Source of the DNA: Pelolinea sp. | Lineage (GTDB): Bacteria; Chloroflexota; Anaerolineae; Anaerolineales; Anaerolineaceae | Direction: 5' to 3' | Assembly: GCA_012797975.1 (NCBI GenBank) | Contig: JAAZOD010000012.1 | Coordinates: 62,001-126,000 of the forward strand | Length of the DNA stretch: 64,000 nt | Part shown: one piece after another, positions 42,066 through 51,705 of the stretch | Numbering within the stretch: position 1 is the first letter of the stretch | Layout of the letters: each line of letters starts with the position of its first letter | Program-made: the position numbers and the translations under genes | The notes under the pieces: generated by a model | What the model was told of the DNA's origin: nothing | The model's database searches: none | What the model saw: only the letters and a program-made list of their open reading frames with translations

Positions 42066-43907
42066 ATGCATAAACAAAAACGATTTTTCTCGATACTTGT
42101 GGCAGTATTGATGATCACCGCGATGATGATCTCCTCATGCAGTACTGCAGCATCTGAAGAGAAAACGGAAGAGTCCGCAGCTGTTTCAGAAACAGGTGAA
42201 GAGGAAAAGGCGGATACGGGAACACAGCCCGGTAACTATGAGAATGCGACTCGCGAAGAGACGGTCTATTTCGATGCGTATGTTGCGCATGCTGACCACG
42301 CAAATTGGAATCCATTCATCACGGATAATTTGCGCGATGTCGGTTTACAGCAAGCTCTCATCGAGCCACTTTTCATGCTGAATTACGATACCGGGAAGAT
42401 TGATTCATGGTTAGGTCTTTCCATGGAACCCAATGAGAGTTTCGATGTCTGGACTCTTAAATTACGACCGGGTGTCAAATGGAGCGATGGCGAAGATTTC
42501 AATGCTGACGATGTTGTTTTTACCGTCAATATGTTCCTGGCCAAAGCGCCTGATCTGGGAGCCGATGTGGCAACATGGACAGCCAGCGTTGAAAAAATCG
42601 ATGATTTGACGGTTCAATTCAATCTGAAAGAACCGAATCCACGCTATCAACTCGATGTCTGGTCTTTCAAGATTTGGGGCGACCGAAATTCCATTGTCCC
42701 AGAGCATATTTGGAAAGACTATGTTGATAATCCACTGGGATTCACGAATTATGATCCTGAAAAAGGCTGGCCAGTATTTACCGGTCCCTACGTACTGTCG
42801 AAATTCACCGAAAACGAATATATCTATGTACGGAATGACGATTGGTGGGGCGTTGCAGCTGGTTTTCAGGATCTGCCCGCTCCAAAACGCTTGATCTGGA
42901 TCCAATATGGTACTGAAGAGAGCAAAGCCGCTGCGATGATCAATAATGACCTTGATGCAATGGCAAACACTTCCCTTGGCACCTTTGAATCAATGGTAGC
43001 TGAGAATCCCAACATTATTGGCTGGGAGAGCGGATTACCGTATGGAACCATCGATCCGTGCCCGCGGTATTTGAGCATCAATAACCAGCATCCGATCTGG
43101 AGTGACGGCAACTTGCGCAAAGCTGTCAATCTGGCAATTGATCGTGACCAGATTGTTTCAATCGCTTATGAAGGTGGAACAAGCGCTTCAATATCCATCT
43201 TCCCTCAGTATGGTTCAATGGACCAATATAATTCAGCTCTCGAAGAAGCCGGATTAGCTGCACCAAAGACCGCCGACGTTGAAGCTGCAAAAGCACTCAT
43301 TGAATCAAGTGGGTGGGCATTGAACGATGATGGTTTCTATGAGAAAGATGGCCAGGTATTAACCATGTCTATTCTGACCATCGAAGAATCCATGGAAACA
43401 CGCCGCATTGGCGATGTGGTGGCCGAACAGTTACGGAATATTGGCATTGATTCACAACCTCAGGTGCTTTCCTTCGGTGCATGGCTTTCTGCACAGGGTG
43501 AGGACGACAATCCTGATGATGACTTCGAAGCAGCAGTTTCCTTCTTATGTGGCGGTGTCAATGAACCGTACGTCACCTTGAACACCTTTGCGGGTGGTGC
43601 GGATGCTGTTAAGGGTGGAATGGAGCGCTGGTCTGGGGCGAACTGGGAAGCATTCCGATCTTCGGTGGCTGAATTGAAGAATCTGGCTCCCGGCGATCCT
43701 GCGGGGGTTCCGATCGTGGTGGATGCATATGAATACATTGCGGAAGATATGCCTTTCGTTACCCTCACTCAGGCCTCCATGCTTACACCGATCAATACAA
43801 CCTACTGGACGAATTGGCCGACCAGTGAGAATCCTTATACTATCCCTTCGACCTGGGTTCAGAGCACACACCTGATTATTCACAATTTACAACCTGTAGA
43901 ACAATAA
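42066..43907 (+). CDS. Family-5 ABC substrate-binding lipoprotein (oligopeptide/oligosaccharide)
   Basis: 613-residue extracytoplasmic binding protein. The signal peptide ends at lipobox ISSC (Cys25), and a Glu-rich linker follows. The SBP_bac_5 fold is shown by WTLKLRPGVKWSDGEDFNADD and NLRKAVNLAIDRDQI. ATG 42066 follows CAAGGAGG. Many family-5 proteins bind peptides; in Anaerolineae and Thermotogae several bind manno- or xylo-oligosaccharides. The downstream phosphomannose-isomerase-like, esterase and sugar-kinase genes favour a glycan here. The 209-base gap upstream shows no clear promoter. Confidence 0.9.
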   Translation: MHKQKRFFSILVAVLMITAMMISSCSTAASEEKTEESAAVSETGEEEKADTGTQPGNYENATREETVYFDAYVAHADHANWNPFITDNLRDVGLQQALIEPLFMLNYDTGKIDSWLGLSMEPNESFDVWTLKLRPGVKWSDGEDFNADDVVFTVNMFLAKAPDLGADVATWTASVEKIDDLTVQFNLKEPNPRYQLDVWSFKIWGDRNSIVPEHIWKDYVDNPLGFTNYDPEKGWPVFTGPYVLSKFTENEYIYVRNDDWWGVAAGFQDLPAPKRLIWIQYGTEESKAAAMINNDLDAMANTSLGTFESMVAENPNIIGWESGLPYGTIDPCPRYLSINNQHPIWSDGNLRKAVNLAIDRDQIVSIAYEGGTSASISIFPQYGSMDQYNSALEEAGLAAPKTADVEAAKALIESSGWALNDDGFYEKDGQVLTMSILTIEESMETRRIGDVVAEQLRNIGIDSQPQVLSFGAWLSAQGEDDNPDDDFEAAVSFLCGGVNEPYVTLNTFAGGADAVKGGMERWSGANWEAFRSSVAELKNLAPGDPAGVPIVVDAYEYIAEDMPFVTLTQASMLTPINTTYWTNWPTSENPYTIPSTWVQSTHLIIHNLQPVEQ

Positions 43908-43919
43908 CAACCTTTAAAT

Positions 43920-43950
43920 GGGCATCTGCATTCCTCAGATGCAGATGCCC
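43920..43950 (+). other. Intercistronic hairpin after the binding-protein gene
   Basis: GGGCATCTGCAT (43920-43931) and ATGCAGATGCCC (43939-43950) form a perfect 12-bp stem with a 7-base loop and no T-run. Its position repeats that of 3163-3194 in the other importer. Confidence 0.7.
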
Positions 43951-43975
43951 TAAAGAATATTCTTCGCGGTGATTT

Positions 43976-44986
43976 ATGAATGGACTTACATGGAAGTATG
44001 TGTTACGACGCGTTGGCATCTATCTGCTCACAATATTCATCAGCATCACATTGATTTTCATCATTTCCCGAGCAGTTCCCGGTGACCCGGTGGAAACAAT
44101 GTGGCGACAATTGGAAATGCAAAAAGGGCAAATTGAAGAGATCGATGTCATTATTGACCACTATAAAACCCTTTTTGGACTGAACGAGCCGATCACTGTT
44201 CAATACGGGAAATTTCTTTGGAATACAATCCATTTTGAATTCGGCGTATCTTATGCACATTATCCAACCCCTGTGTCAACCATGATTAAAAATGCACTGC
44301 CATGGACCTTGGGTTTGGGTTTGGTTACCATGTTTATTATTTTCCTTTTTGGAAATGGTATCGGCGCCATCTTTGGGTGGGAGAGGACCCCAAAATTCAT
44401 AAAAACAATCATTCCCTCCGGCCTTTTGTTTACATCGATCCCATCCGTTCTGGCGGCTCTATTTTTGCTTTCGATTTTTGCCAAGAATCTGGGTTGGTTT
44501 CCTCTTGCTGGAGCATACAGCAATGAGGTGACGCCTGGTTGGAACTGGCCTTATATTGCAAGTGTCATCAAATACGGATTCTTGCCGGCCCTGTCGATCC
44601 TTATGGTGAATATTGGTTGGACCGTTCTTGGAATGCGTGCAATGGTTGTCACAATTGGTGGGGCGGATTATGTTCGTCTGGCGGAAGCGAAAGGATTGAA
44701 ACCTTTCTATATCCTCACGCAATATACGGTGCGCAATGCTTTGCTTCCTCAGCTCACATCATTGGCATTAAGCATGGGTGGATTGATCTCAGGGCAGGTG
44801 CTGGTCGAATCGGTCTTTTCCTATCCTGGAATGGGAATGCTCATTTTCCGTGCAATACGGGAACAGGATTTTCCCGTCATTCAAGCAACCTCTTTTATGT
44901 TCATCCTGATCACAGCGACCTCGGTCTTGTTGATTGACCTGCTTTATCCCCTTATCGATCCGCGAATTACACATGGAGGGGAGTAA
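43976..44986 (+). CDS. ABC transporter permease, DppB/OppB type
   Basis: 336-residue membrane subunit with about six helices. RRVGIYLLTIFISITLIF at the N terminus and the EAA-type loop (DYVRLAEAKGLKPFYIL) are diagnostic. The end LLYPLIDPRI is also family-typical. It pairs with the DppC-like gene three bases on. Confidence 0.93.
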   Translation: MNGLTWKYVLRRVGIYLLTIFISITLIFIISRAVPGDPVETMWRQLEMQKGQIEEIDVIIDHYKTLFGLNEPITVQYGKFLWNTIHFEFGVSYAHYPTPVSTMIKNALPWTLGLGLVTMFIIFLFGNGIGAIFGWERTPKFIKTIIPSGLLFTSIPSVLAALFLLSIFAKNLGWFPLAGAYSNEVTPGWNWPYIASVIKYGFLPALSILMVNIGWTVLGMRAMVVTIGGADYVRLAEAKGLKPFYILTQYTVRNALLPQLTSLALSMGGLISGQVLVESVFSYPGMGMLIFRAIREQDFPVIQATSFMFILITATSVLLIDLLYPLIDPRITHGGE

Positions 44987-44988
44987 AA

Positions 44989-45924
44989 ATGAAAAGCAGG
45001 GTGGTTGATCGGAACAGTTCAAAATCTGAAATTGCAGAGAAAGAATGTCGGAAAAAAACTTTTAAAAGCTCACCGTGGAAGAACCCCAAACTGATCATCG
45101 GTGCAACCGTTCTGTGCGTTCTTGTGTTTTGTACGCTGATCGGGCAGTTTATTTGGGATAAGACGCTTGTCAACGTTGGCAGTTCTCCCCTCAATTTACC
45201 ACCTGTTGGATTTGAATACCGTAAGCAAATTGGAACATGGGCTCATCCCCTTGGCACTGATAATTCAGGAAGGGATCTGCTGACATTGATTCTGGTGGGA
45301 TTACCCCATTCACTTGGGATTGGTTTTGTGGCCGCTTCGATTGGGCTTGTCATTGGAATTTTGTTTGGTTTTTCAGCCGGTTATCTGGGTGGCCGGGTGG
45401 ATGATGTGATTCGTCTTTTATCTGACACTACCATGAACATTCCTGCATTATTAATCTTGATCATTGTTCAATCGGTTATTCCCAATGCTGATTTTTTCGT
45501 GATGGCTTTACTTCTTTCTTTATTTGCCTGGCAAAGCCCAACGCGCGTTCTTAGGGCGCAAATACTATCCATGAAGCACTCTGATTATGTCAAGTTGGCT
45601 CAACTTTCCGGTGCTTCGGATAATGAGATCATGTTTAAGGAGATAATGCCGAACCTGCTGCCATTTTTAATTGCACAACTGACCGCAGGAACATCCTATT
45701 CCGTCCTGGTACTGGTGGGGGTTGAGGTTTTGGGATTGGGTTCGCAAAGCAAACCTTCCTTGGGAATCACGTTGAATAATGCAATTAATTCTTCTGCGAT
45801 TTTACGCGGTATGTGGTGGTGGTGGGGAATTCCGACCATCATCTTGATTGTGGTCTTTATGAGTCTCTTGCTGATTTCTGTCGGTTTGGATGAAGTATCA
45901 AACCCACGCTTAAGAAATCAATAA
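44989..45924 (+). CDS. ABC transporter permease, DppC/OppC type
   Basis: 311-residue membrane subunit. The HPLGTDNSGRDLLTLIL segment in the first outer loop marks the DppC/OppC branch, and the EAA loop is DYVKLAQLSGASDNEIMFKE. An N-terminal basic stretch precedes the first helix. ATG 44989 follows GGAGGGGAG overlapping the previous stop. Confidence 0.93.
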   Translation: MKSRVVDRNSSKSEIAEKECRKKTFKSSPWKNPKLIIGATVLCVLVFCTLIGQFIWDKTLVNVGSSPLNLPPVGFEYRKQIGTWAHPLGTDNSGRDLLTLILVGLPHSLGIGFVAASIGLVIGILFGFSAGYLGGRVDDVIRLLSDTTMNIPALLILIIVQSVIPNADFFVMALLLSLFAWQSPTRVLRAQILSMKHSDYVKLAQLSGASDNEIMFKEIMPNLLPFLIAQLTAGTSYSVLVLVGVEVLGLGSQSKPSLGITLNNAINSSAILRGMWWWWGIPTIILIVVFMSLLLISVGLDEVSNPRLRNQ

Positions 45925-45950
45925 AGGAAAATGCTAGAAGGATCATGGAT

Positions 45951-46859
45951 ATGACTTCAAAAGTGTTGGATGTAAAAAAATTAAGCGTGGCTTATGATAC
46001 TTCTTTGAAAACCATCCAGGCAGTAAAGGGTATCAGTTTTACGATCAATCAGGGCGAAACTTTGGGACTCATTGGTGAATCTGGCTCGGGGAAAACAACC
46101 ACCGCCATGGCGATACTCCGGTTGCTTCAAAAGCCGGGTCGAATCACCAGCGGTGAAGTGATTCTGAATAACAGTACTGACCTGCTGACTTTGTCAGAAC
46201 GAGAGCTCCGTAAAGTCCGTTGGACCGAACTGGCACTGGTTACCCAGGGATCCATGAATTCATTGAATCCAACCATGCGGATCAACAAGCAGATCGCCGA
46301 TGGAATTCTGGCACATCGTGAAAAACAAAATAGGGACGAGTTGGAGGAGTATATAGGAAATCTGTTGAAAATGGTTGGTTTGCCAGAACGTGTTTTTTCT
46401 CAATATCCCCACGAGCTAAGCGGGGGTATGAAACAAAGGGTCTGCATTGCCATGGCCGCATCCTTGAATCCTTCCCTTTTAATTGCAGATGAACCGACCA
46501 GCGCATTGGATGTGATCACCCAACGCATTGTTGCACAAACCCTGATGGATATAAAAGAGCGTTTGAACATGTCATTGTTGGTGATCGGTCACGATATTGG
46601 GTTGATGGCGCAGTTAGCTGACCGAGTTGCCGTAATGATCGATGGGGTCATTGTTGAGACGGGTGCCCTGCAAGAGGTTCTGACTTCTCCGCAGCACCTT
46701 TATACGCAAATCCTTGTTGATGCGATGCCATCGATAAAAAGAAAGAAATCGCTTACATCCATCGATGAGCAAACAAGGCAAAAGATTTCTAAAAGTTTGT
46801 TAAAGCCGTTTGAAGTGAAAGAGGTCACCCAAGGGCATTGGGTTGCAATAACTCAATGA
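45951..46859 (+). CDS. ABC transporter ATPase, DppD/OppD type
   Basis: 302-residue ATPase. Walker A is GESGSGKTT, signature LSGGMKQR, Walker [13 protein letters not shown], and switch His in VIGHDIGLM. The oligopeptide-type C-terminal extension (SPQHLYTQILVDAMPS) is present. ATG 45951 is favoured because AGAAGGA then has 8-base spacing; ATG 45945 is too close. Confidence 0.93.
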   Translation: MTSKVLDVKKLSVAYDTSLKTIQAVKGISFTINQGETLGLIGESGSGKTTTAMAILRLLQKPGRITSGEVILNNSTDLLTLSERELRKVRWTELALVTQGSMNSLNPTMRINKQIADGILAHREKQNRDELEEYIGNLLKMVGLPERVFSQYPHELSGGMKQRVCIAMAASLNPSLLIADEPTSALDVITQRIVAQTLMDIKERLNMSLLVIGHDIGLMAQLADRVAVMIDGVIVETGALQEVLTSPQHLYTQILVDAMPSIKRKKSLTSIDEQTRQKISKSLLKPFEVKEVTQGHWVAITQ

Positions 46860-46865
46860 AGTTTG

Positions 46866-46908
46866 GATCGCACAACACTTTTCTTTGTGGTGATCTTGAG
46901 GTGCGATC
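46866..46908 (+). other. Intercistronic hairpin between the two ATPase genes
   Basis: GATCGCAC (46866-46873) pairs with GTGCGATC (46901-46908), with a possible inner CAC/GTG stem. No T-run follows. Confidence 0.5.
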
Positions 46909-46937
46909 AATCATTTCAGGCAGGTTAGGAGAGAGGA

Positions 46938-47855
46938 ATGGATCAACCATTATTGGAGATAAATGACCTGACCAAAATCTTTGGGAAAGGTTTGGATCAG
47001 CAGAAAAGCCAGGTTGTGGCGCTTCAACATTTTTCGGCTGAAATTGCTGGAACACCCGCAAAAATAGTGACCATTGCTGGAGAAAGCGGTAGTGGAAAAT
47101 CGACATTGGCAAATTCAATCCTGGGCTTTATGAAATGTACTTTTGGAACCATCCATTTTAAAGGTCAGGATGTCTCGAAGTTTACAAAAGAGGAGATATT
47201 CCGGTATCGACGCGAAGTACAAGCGGTTTTTCAAGATCCCTATTCGGTGTACAACCCGTTTTATTGTGTGGGGCATATTTTTGATATCGCATTCAATAAT
47301 TTTCACCTGGCAAGCAATGATCAAGACCGCCGGGATTTGACCGAAGAAGCGCTAAATCTGGTCGGATTGAAGGGTGAAGAAGTGTTGTCAAAATATCCTC
47401 ATCAGTTGAGCGGAGGGCAACTCCAACGGCTTATGATTGCACGCGCTTACATGCTTAAACCGAGTCTTATCATTGCTGATGAACCGGTTTCGATGATCGA
47501 TGTATCTCTCAGGGCAATGATTCTTGAAATTATGGTCAAACTCAAAAAAGAATATGGAATATCGTTCATATACATCACCCATGATTTCAGTACGGCTTAC
47601 CAGATCAGCGATGAAATGTATTTGCTTTATCATGGAATGACAGTAGAGAAAGGGGATACGGTAAAAATAATCAATAATCCACAACACCCATATACCAAGA
47701 AATTAATTGCATCAATTCCAACGATCGAAGAAAAATGGGAGGGAAATATTGAAATATCCGATACATCCGTGTCGGCTCAAAGCGAGTTGCTTCCTCCCCC
47801 GCTTTTTACCGAAGTGGAACCATTGCATTGGGCTGTTTTAACAGAATCAAATTGA
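46938..47855 (+). CDS. ABC transporter ATPase, DppF/OppF type
   Basis: 305-residue second ATPase of the importer. Walker A is GESGSGKST, signature LSGGQLQR, Walker B LIIADEPVSMID, and switch His in ITHDFST. The Q-loop region has VFQDPYSVYNP, as in OppF. ATG 46938 follows TTAGGAGAGAGG. Confidence 0.93.
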   Translation: MDQPLLEINDLTKIFGKGLDQQKSQVVALQHFSAEIAGTPAKIVTIAGESGSGKSTLANSILGFMKCTFGTIHFKGQDVSKFTKEEIFRYRREVQAVFQDPYSVYNPFYCVGHIFDIAFNNFHLASNDQDRRDLTEEALNLVGLKGEEVLSKYPHQLSGGQLQRLMIARAYMLKPSLIIADEPVSMIDVSLRAMILEIMVKLKKEYGISFIYITHDFSTAYQISDEMYLLYHGMTVEKGDTVKIINNPQHPYTKKLIASIPTIEEKWEGNIEISDTSVSAQSELLPPPLFTEVEPLHWAVLTESN

Positions 47856-47900
47856 TTGGAAAAGCTATTTTCGTTCACAACATATTAAAAGGAGCTTCGA

Positions 47901-49763
47901 ATGAATAACACACCTTCTGAGAATGATCTAATTTTTTTCTACAGTCATGAAAATTGTCCGGCCCGCGCTACAGCGATGCCGGTGTTAGCCTGGTTGGCTG
48001 AGAAAAAGCACGTCGATTACGATGGCTATTTTTGTGTAAGGCCAAGTCTTGCCGATATCGGCGATGCAATGCCCTATACCGGTAATAAACATGATGAAGA
48101 ATTCTATTACGTCGCGAATTTCTTCCAGCACATCTATTTCCTTGCCCTGACAGAAGAAACGCCGATCCAATTTGAGCGATTTTTGCAGGCAAGGGGCAAT
48201 TCGACGATTGTCAAAAAAGCTTCCAATAACCTGGTAGATTTCTATATAGACATCTTCCGTATTTTCGATGAGAAATTGCCCGCAGAAGCGGTAGTTTTCT
48301 CCTCAGAAAAATTCCAATTTCCTAATGAAGGTGTGGATTTTGGAAAATTTGCCATCACGGGCGAATCCCGGCTGGATACGTTCTGCTATCCAGAAGTATT
48401 TTTCCGAAAAGCGTTGGCCATCCATTACGAATTGCCCGATGATCAGATTTCACGACTTATTTCCCTCGGATTGAAAAAAGTTTATCTGTTGTTCTGCCCT
48501 GAAGAGGCGGTGAAACGCTATAAAGGTATGGGTTTGGAAGTTGAGGTGGTGGATGGAATACAGGCAGATGATTCCTACGCATCCATTACAGGCCGAATTG
48601 CCTACCGCTGGCTTGACCATGCAAAAGGTTTTTCACTTGGCAATGATCCGATCACATTACGTTGGACGCCCAAATTTTTGAGAGAAAGGATCCTCCCGAT
48701 CGCTGCGGTCAAATCATTGCATCAAGCGGTGGATCTGTTGGGTGATCTGACTGACCGTGTGGGCAACAAACTCATTTGGGGAAGCCAGATTTATGATGAT
48801 ACGATCATCAGCGATCTTTCAAAACGCGATATCATTTTCTCCCTGGTTCATGATGTTGAAGTGGGTATCACCATTAAAGATAAAATCCAGATGCCAAAAT
48901 CATGGTTGAATGATGCTCCCGATCCATGGGATTACGAGTGTAGCGATGATTATCTGAAGGAACAATTGGACGCTGATAAAATCCCTGTTTGCTTTGTCCA
49001 TTACGCTTCAGATCTTGGACACCTCCCGGTTCTTGCACGTCATCTGGATATGCATTCCATTGACGGCATTGTGGATGGTTTTGCATTTCCGGCAACCTAC
49101 TGGCAGTATGCGGAAGAGCAGCTTGAACAACTGTATATCAGTAAAGAAATGGGAGGGATTTTCCCATCCTCCGAACCGCTTCTCTCCAGTGCCGGGATGG
49201 GGGTTGCTACGGAAGCGGAAGAATATCTGAGCCATAAAGCATTGCTCAGCAATTTGCAGAAGGCAGTTCAAATCATCGAAGAACATGCCGGATCGAAACA
49301 TATACCATTGGGATATTACCCCTTCCAGGATGCCTGCCCGAAATACAAGCATGGTACAGGGGAGCCGCCCTTTGAAGTGATTGCAGACGCTGGCTTTGAA
49401 TATATGATTACCTATAAACATGAAAACAAGTTTCCAGAAATCGTGTATTCAAAAGAGAATTTCCTTGCTTTGAACCAACAGGTGGAACATTGGAGTTTTA
49501 ATCCATTAAGTGATCTTAAAAGCTGGGAAAACAAAATCATTGAATCGCAGAAAAAGGGGTGGATTATTTTAGGGTTGGACTCTCCCTTCTGGGGTATGGT
49601 GCCCTGCTATTTTGGCATCGCATCCAAAGGGATGAGTCTGCATGAACTGCAAAAAGTGATGACCTATGCCCGCGATGGCGGTGATAGCGGAAAATTATTC
49701 ATTGTAAAACCGCATGAAATAGTCCGCTTCGTCCGCTTGATGCAGAAGGAAGGGTCGGTTTAA
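47901..49763 (+). CDS. Unrecognised 620-residue cytoplasmic protein in the glycan-uptake operon
   Basis: No signal peptide or membrane helix is visible, so it is probably cytoplasmic. I do not recognise the N-terminal 350 residues. The C-terminal third (about 360-615) has features loosely like NodB/polysaccharide-deacetylase barrels: a strand with VCFVHYASDLGH, DGFAFPATY, LGYYPFQDACPKYKHG, ADAGFEYMITY, and a late KPHEIVRFVRLM helix. That likeness is weak. ATG 47901 follows AAAGGAGC, 45 bases after the importer. Position suggests it acts on the imported compound. It is not annotated further. Confidence 0.75.
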   Translation: MNNTPSENDLIFFYSHENCPARATAMPVLAWLAEKKHVDYDGYFCVRPSLADIGDAMPYTGNKHDEEFYYVANFFQHIYFLALTEETPIQFERFLQARGNSTIVKKASNNLVDFYIDIFRIFDEKLPAEAVVFSSEKFQFPNEGVDFGKFAITGESRLDTFCYPEVFFRKALAIHYELPDDQISRLISLGLKKVYLLFCPEEAVKRYKGMGLEVEVVDGIQADDSYASITGRIAYRWLDHAKGFSLGNDPITLRWTPKFLRERILPIAAVKSLHQAVDLLGDLTDRVGNKLIWGSQIYDDTIISDLSKRDIIFSLVHDVEVGITIKDKIQMPKSWLNDAPDPWDYECSDDYLKEQLDADKIPVCFVHYASDLGHLPVLARHLDMHSIDGIVDGFAFPATYWQYAEEQLEQLYISKEMGGIFPSSEPLLSSAGMGVATEAEEYLSHKALLSNLQKAVQIIEEHAGSKHIPLGYYPFQDACPKYKHGTGEPPFEVIADAGFEYMITYKHENKFPEIVYSKENFLALNQQVEHWSFNPLSDLKSWENKIIESQKKGWIILGLDSPFWGMVPCYFGIASKGMSLHELQKVMTYARDGGDSGKLFIVKPHEIVRFVRLMQKEGSV

Positions 49764-49837
49764 TAGAATGGATCAATGAGTGGTTGATGCAATCATCCCA
49801 TTTCGCAGATTCACGAACCGAACACTAAATTATCTCT

Positions 49838-51637
49838 ATGGGAAAAAATATGAAGTCGAAAAATGACACCGACGCTAAAGACCATTTAGTCAATTCAATC
49901 AATCTACCGATAAAAGAAGATGATTGCATTCTTCATGGATGGGATACGATTAATGGGTTCTTTTGTAAAAGAATCTTGGATGATGCACACCAATCTCCCC
50001 TCACGGTTGGAGTGGATGGCTATGTTGGAACGGACTGGCAGTCCATCATAAAGCAGTTGCAGGAAAACTTGGAGAGGAAAGGTGTGTCAGCGGTTTTTAT
50101 TGACCTGGAGCCATGTTTGCTTTCAGAACAAGAGATCAATGGCAAGCTTTCTTCCAGTCTGGGGACAGATCCAATTTTTGGCAAAATATACCATGGCAAT
50201 TTAATTGACTTTTTTGATCCCAATAAACTGAAACAGGTAAGAGCAGAAGTGGAGTCGGCAAAAACAAGAATTGGTTCTCGAAACAGGGGGGTAATTGTTT
50301 GTTATGGAAGCGGTGCATTGTTGAGCATCCTTAGGCCTCTCTATGACATAAGCATTTATTGTGACCTGACAAGAGAAACCGCTATTGCCCGTGACAAGAA
50401 ATGGAATCAGTTATATGGGAAGACTCAAAGCATCGGCCCTAAAAAACTCTATTATGTTGATATGCCGGTTCATGATAAACATCGTAATCGTTTGCTTGGC
50501 GGAATTGATTATTACCTGGATGGCAACAACGAAGAATCTCCCGTCTTGATTTCTGGATTAAGTTTGCAGCGAGTAACCGCTGCACTGGCCAGGATGCCTT
50601 TCCGAATGAAATATCTGTATGAGCCAGGTCCGTGGGGCGGGCAGTGGTTGAAGAAGATCCGCCACCTTCCTTCTAATTGGACCAACTGTGCCTGGAGCTA
50701 TGAAGCCATTGCGACAGAAATGAGCGTGTTGGTTCAGGCAGGGGATGTGACAATAGAACTGCCGTGGACGACATTCTTATTTCTGCAATACAACGAAATC
50801 ATGGGCGATGTTCCCAAACGTCGTTTTCATGGACAGTTCCCAATTCGATTTGATTATCTGGACACAATGGACGGAGGGGACCTCTCAATTCAGGTCCACC
50901 CCGGAACAAAATATATCGGGGAAAATTTTGGAGAACCGTACCACCAAGGAGAAATGTACTATATCGTTGAGGCACAAGAGGGTGCTTCGGTCAATTTGGG
51001 CTTGAATGAAAATGCTGATCTGAAAGAATTTAAAAAAGCTGCCCTCAGGGCGGAAAAGGAAGGGATTGGTTTCAATTATCCTGATTTCGTTAACCATGTG
51101 CCGGTGAAGAAAAATGATCTGTTGATGATTCCACCCGGAACTGTCCACGGCTCGGGGAAGGGACTGGTTGTTTTGGAGGTTAGCGCTACGACCTATCGGT
51201 ACACCTTCAAGATCTATGATCATTTACGACCTGATCTGGACGGTACCATGCGTCCCATTCATATTGAGCATGCTTTCCGGGTGATCCGCTCTTATCGACG
51301 AAGCAATTGGGTGAGGAAAAATCTCATTCAGGAACCGCGCCTGATCAGAGAAGGTCCTGGATGGAAAGAACTTTTGATCGGGGACCGGCGAGAGTTCTTT
51401 CATGTGGTTTATCGATTTGAATTTGACAAACAGATTGTGGATGATACCCAAGGCAATTTTCATATCCTGACATTGGTTGAAGGGCAAGTTGTGGAATTAT
51501 CTGCCCTTGATGACACAGACAGAAAAATAACGATGAATTACTCAGAGACTGTCATTATACCTGCCTGCCTGGGTGGATATACGATCGTGAACCAGGGAGA
51601 AGGAAAATGCAAGGTCGTTAAATCAAGATTGCGATGA
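49838..51637 (+). CDS. Phosphomannose-isomerase-like protein with N-terminal degenerate kinase-like domain
   Basis: 599 residues. The C-terminal half is a type I phosphomannose isomerase-like cupin, with SIQVHPG (Gln and His metal ligands), GEMYYIVEA (Glu) and IPPGTVHGSGKG (His). Such enzymes interconvert mannose-6-P and fructose-6-P. The N-terminal 210 residues resemble a uridine-kinase fold: a strand, then GVDGYVGTDW where Walker A should be, and later VIVCYGSGALL. The Lys-Ser/Thr of the P-loop is missing, so ATP use is doubtful. A C-terminal extra beta domain follows. Similar long fusions occur in Firmicutes as I recall them. The start is ATG 49838 or 49850. Confidence 0.78.
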   Translation: MGKNMKSKNDTDAKDHLVNSINLPIKEDDCILHGWDTINGFFCKRILDDAHQSPLTVGVDGYVGTDWQSIIKQLQENLERKGVSAVFIDLEPCLLSEQEINGKLSSSLGTDPIFGKIYHGNLIDFFDPNKLKQVRAEVESAKTRIGSRNRGVIVCYGSGALLSILRPLYDISIYCDLTRETAIARDKKWNQLYGKTQSIGPKKLYYVDMPVHDKHRNRLLGGIDYYLDGNNEESPVLISGLSLQRVTAALARMPFRMKYLYEPGPWGGQWLKKIRHLPSNWTNCAWSYEAIATEMSVLVQAGDVTIELPWTTFLFLQYNEIMGDVPKRRFHGQFPIRFDYLDTMDGGDLSIQVHPGTKYIGENFGEPYHQGEMYYIVEAQEGASVNLGLNENADLKEFKKAALRAEKEGIGFNYPDFVNHVPVKKNDLLMIPPGTVHGSGKGLVVLEVSATTYRYTFKIYDHLRPDLDGTMRPIHIEHAFRVIRSYRRSNWVRKNLIQEPRLIREGPGWKELLIGDRREFFHVVYRFEFDKQIVDDTQGNFHILTLVEGQVVELSALDDTDRKITMNYSETVIIPACLGGYTIVNQGEGKCKVVKSRLR

Positions 51638-51705
51638 ATCTCGAAAAAGAACGGTGATCCAATTCATTTCCAAGTATTTTTGTTTGATAGAAAGCGGAGG
51701 GAATA

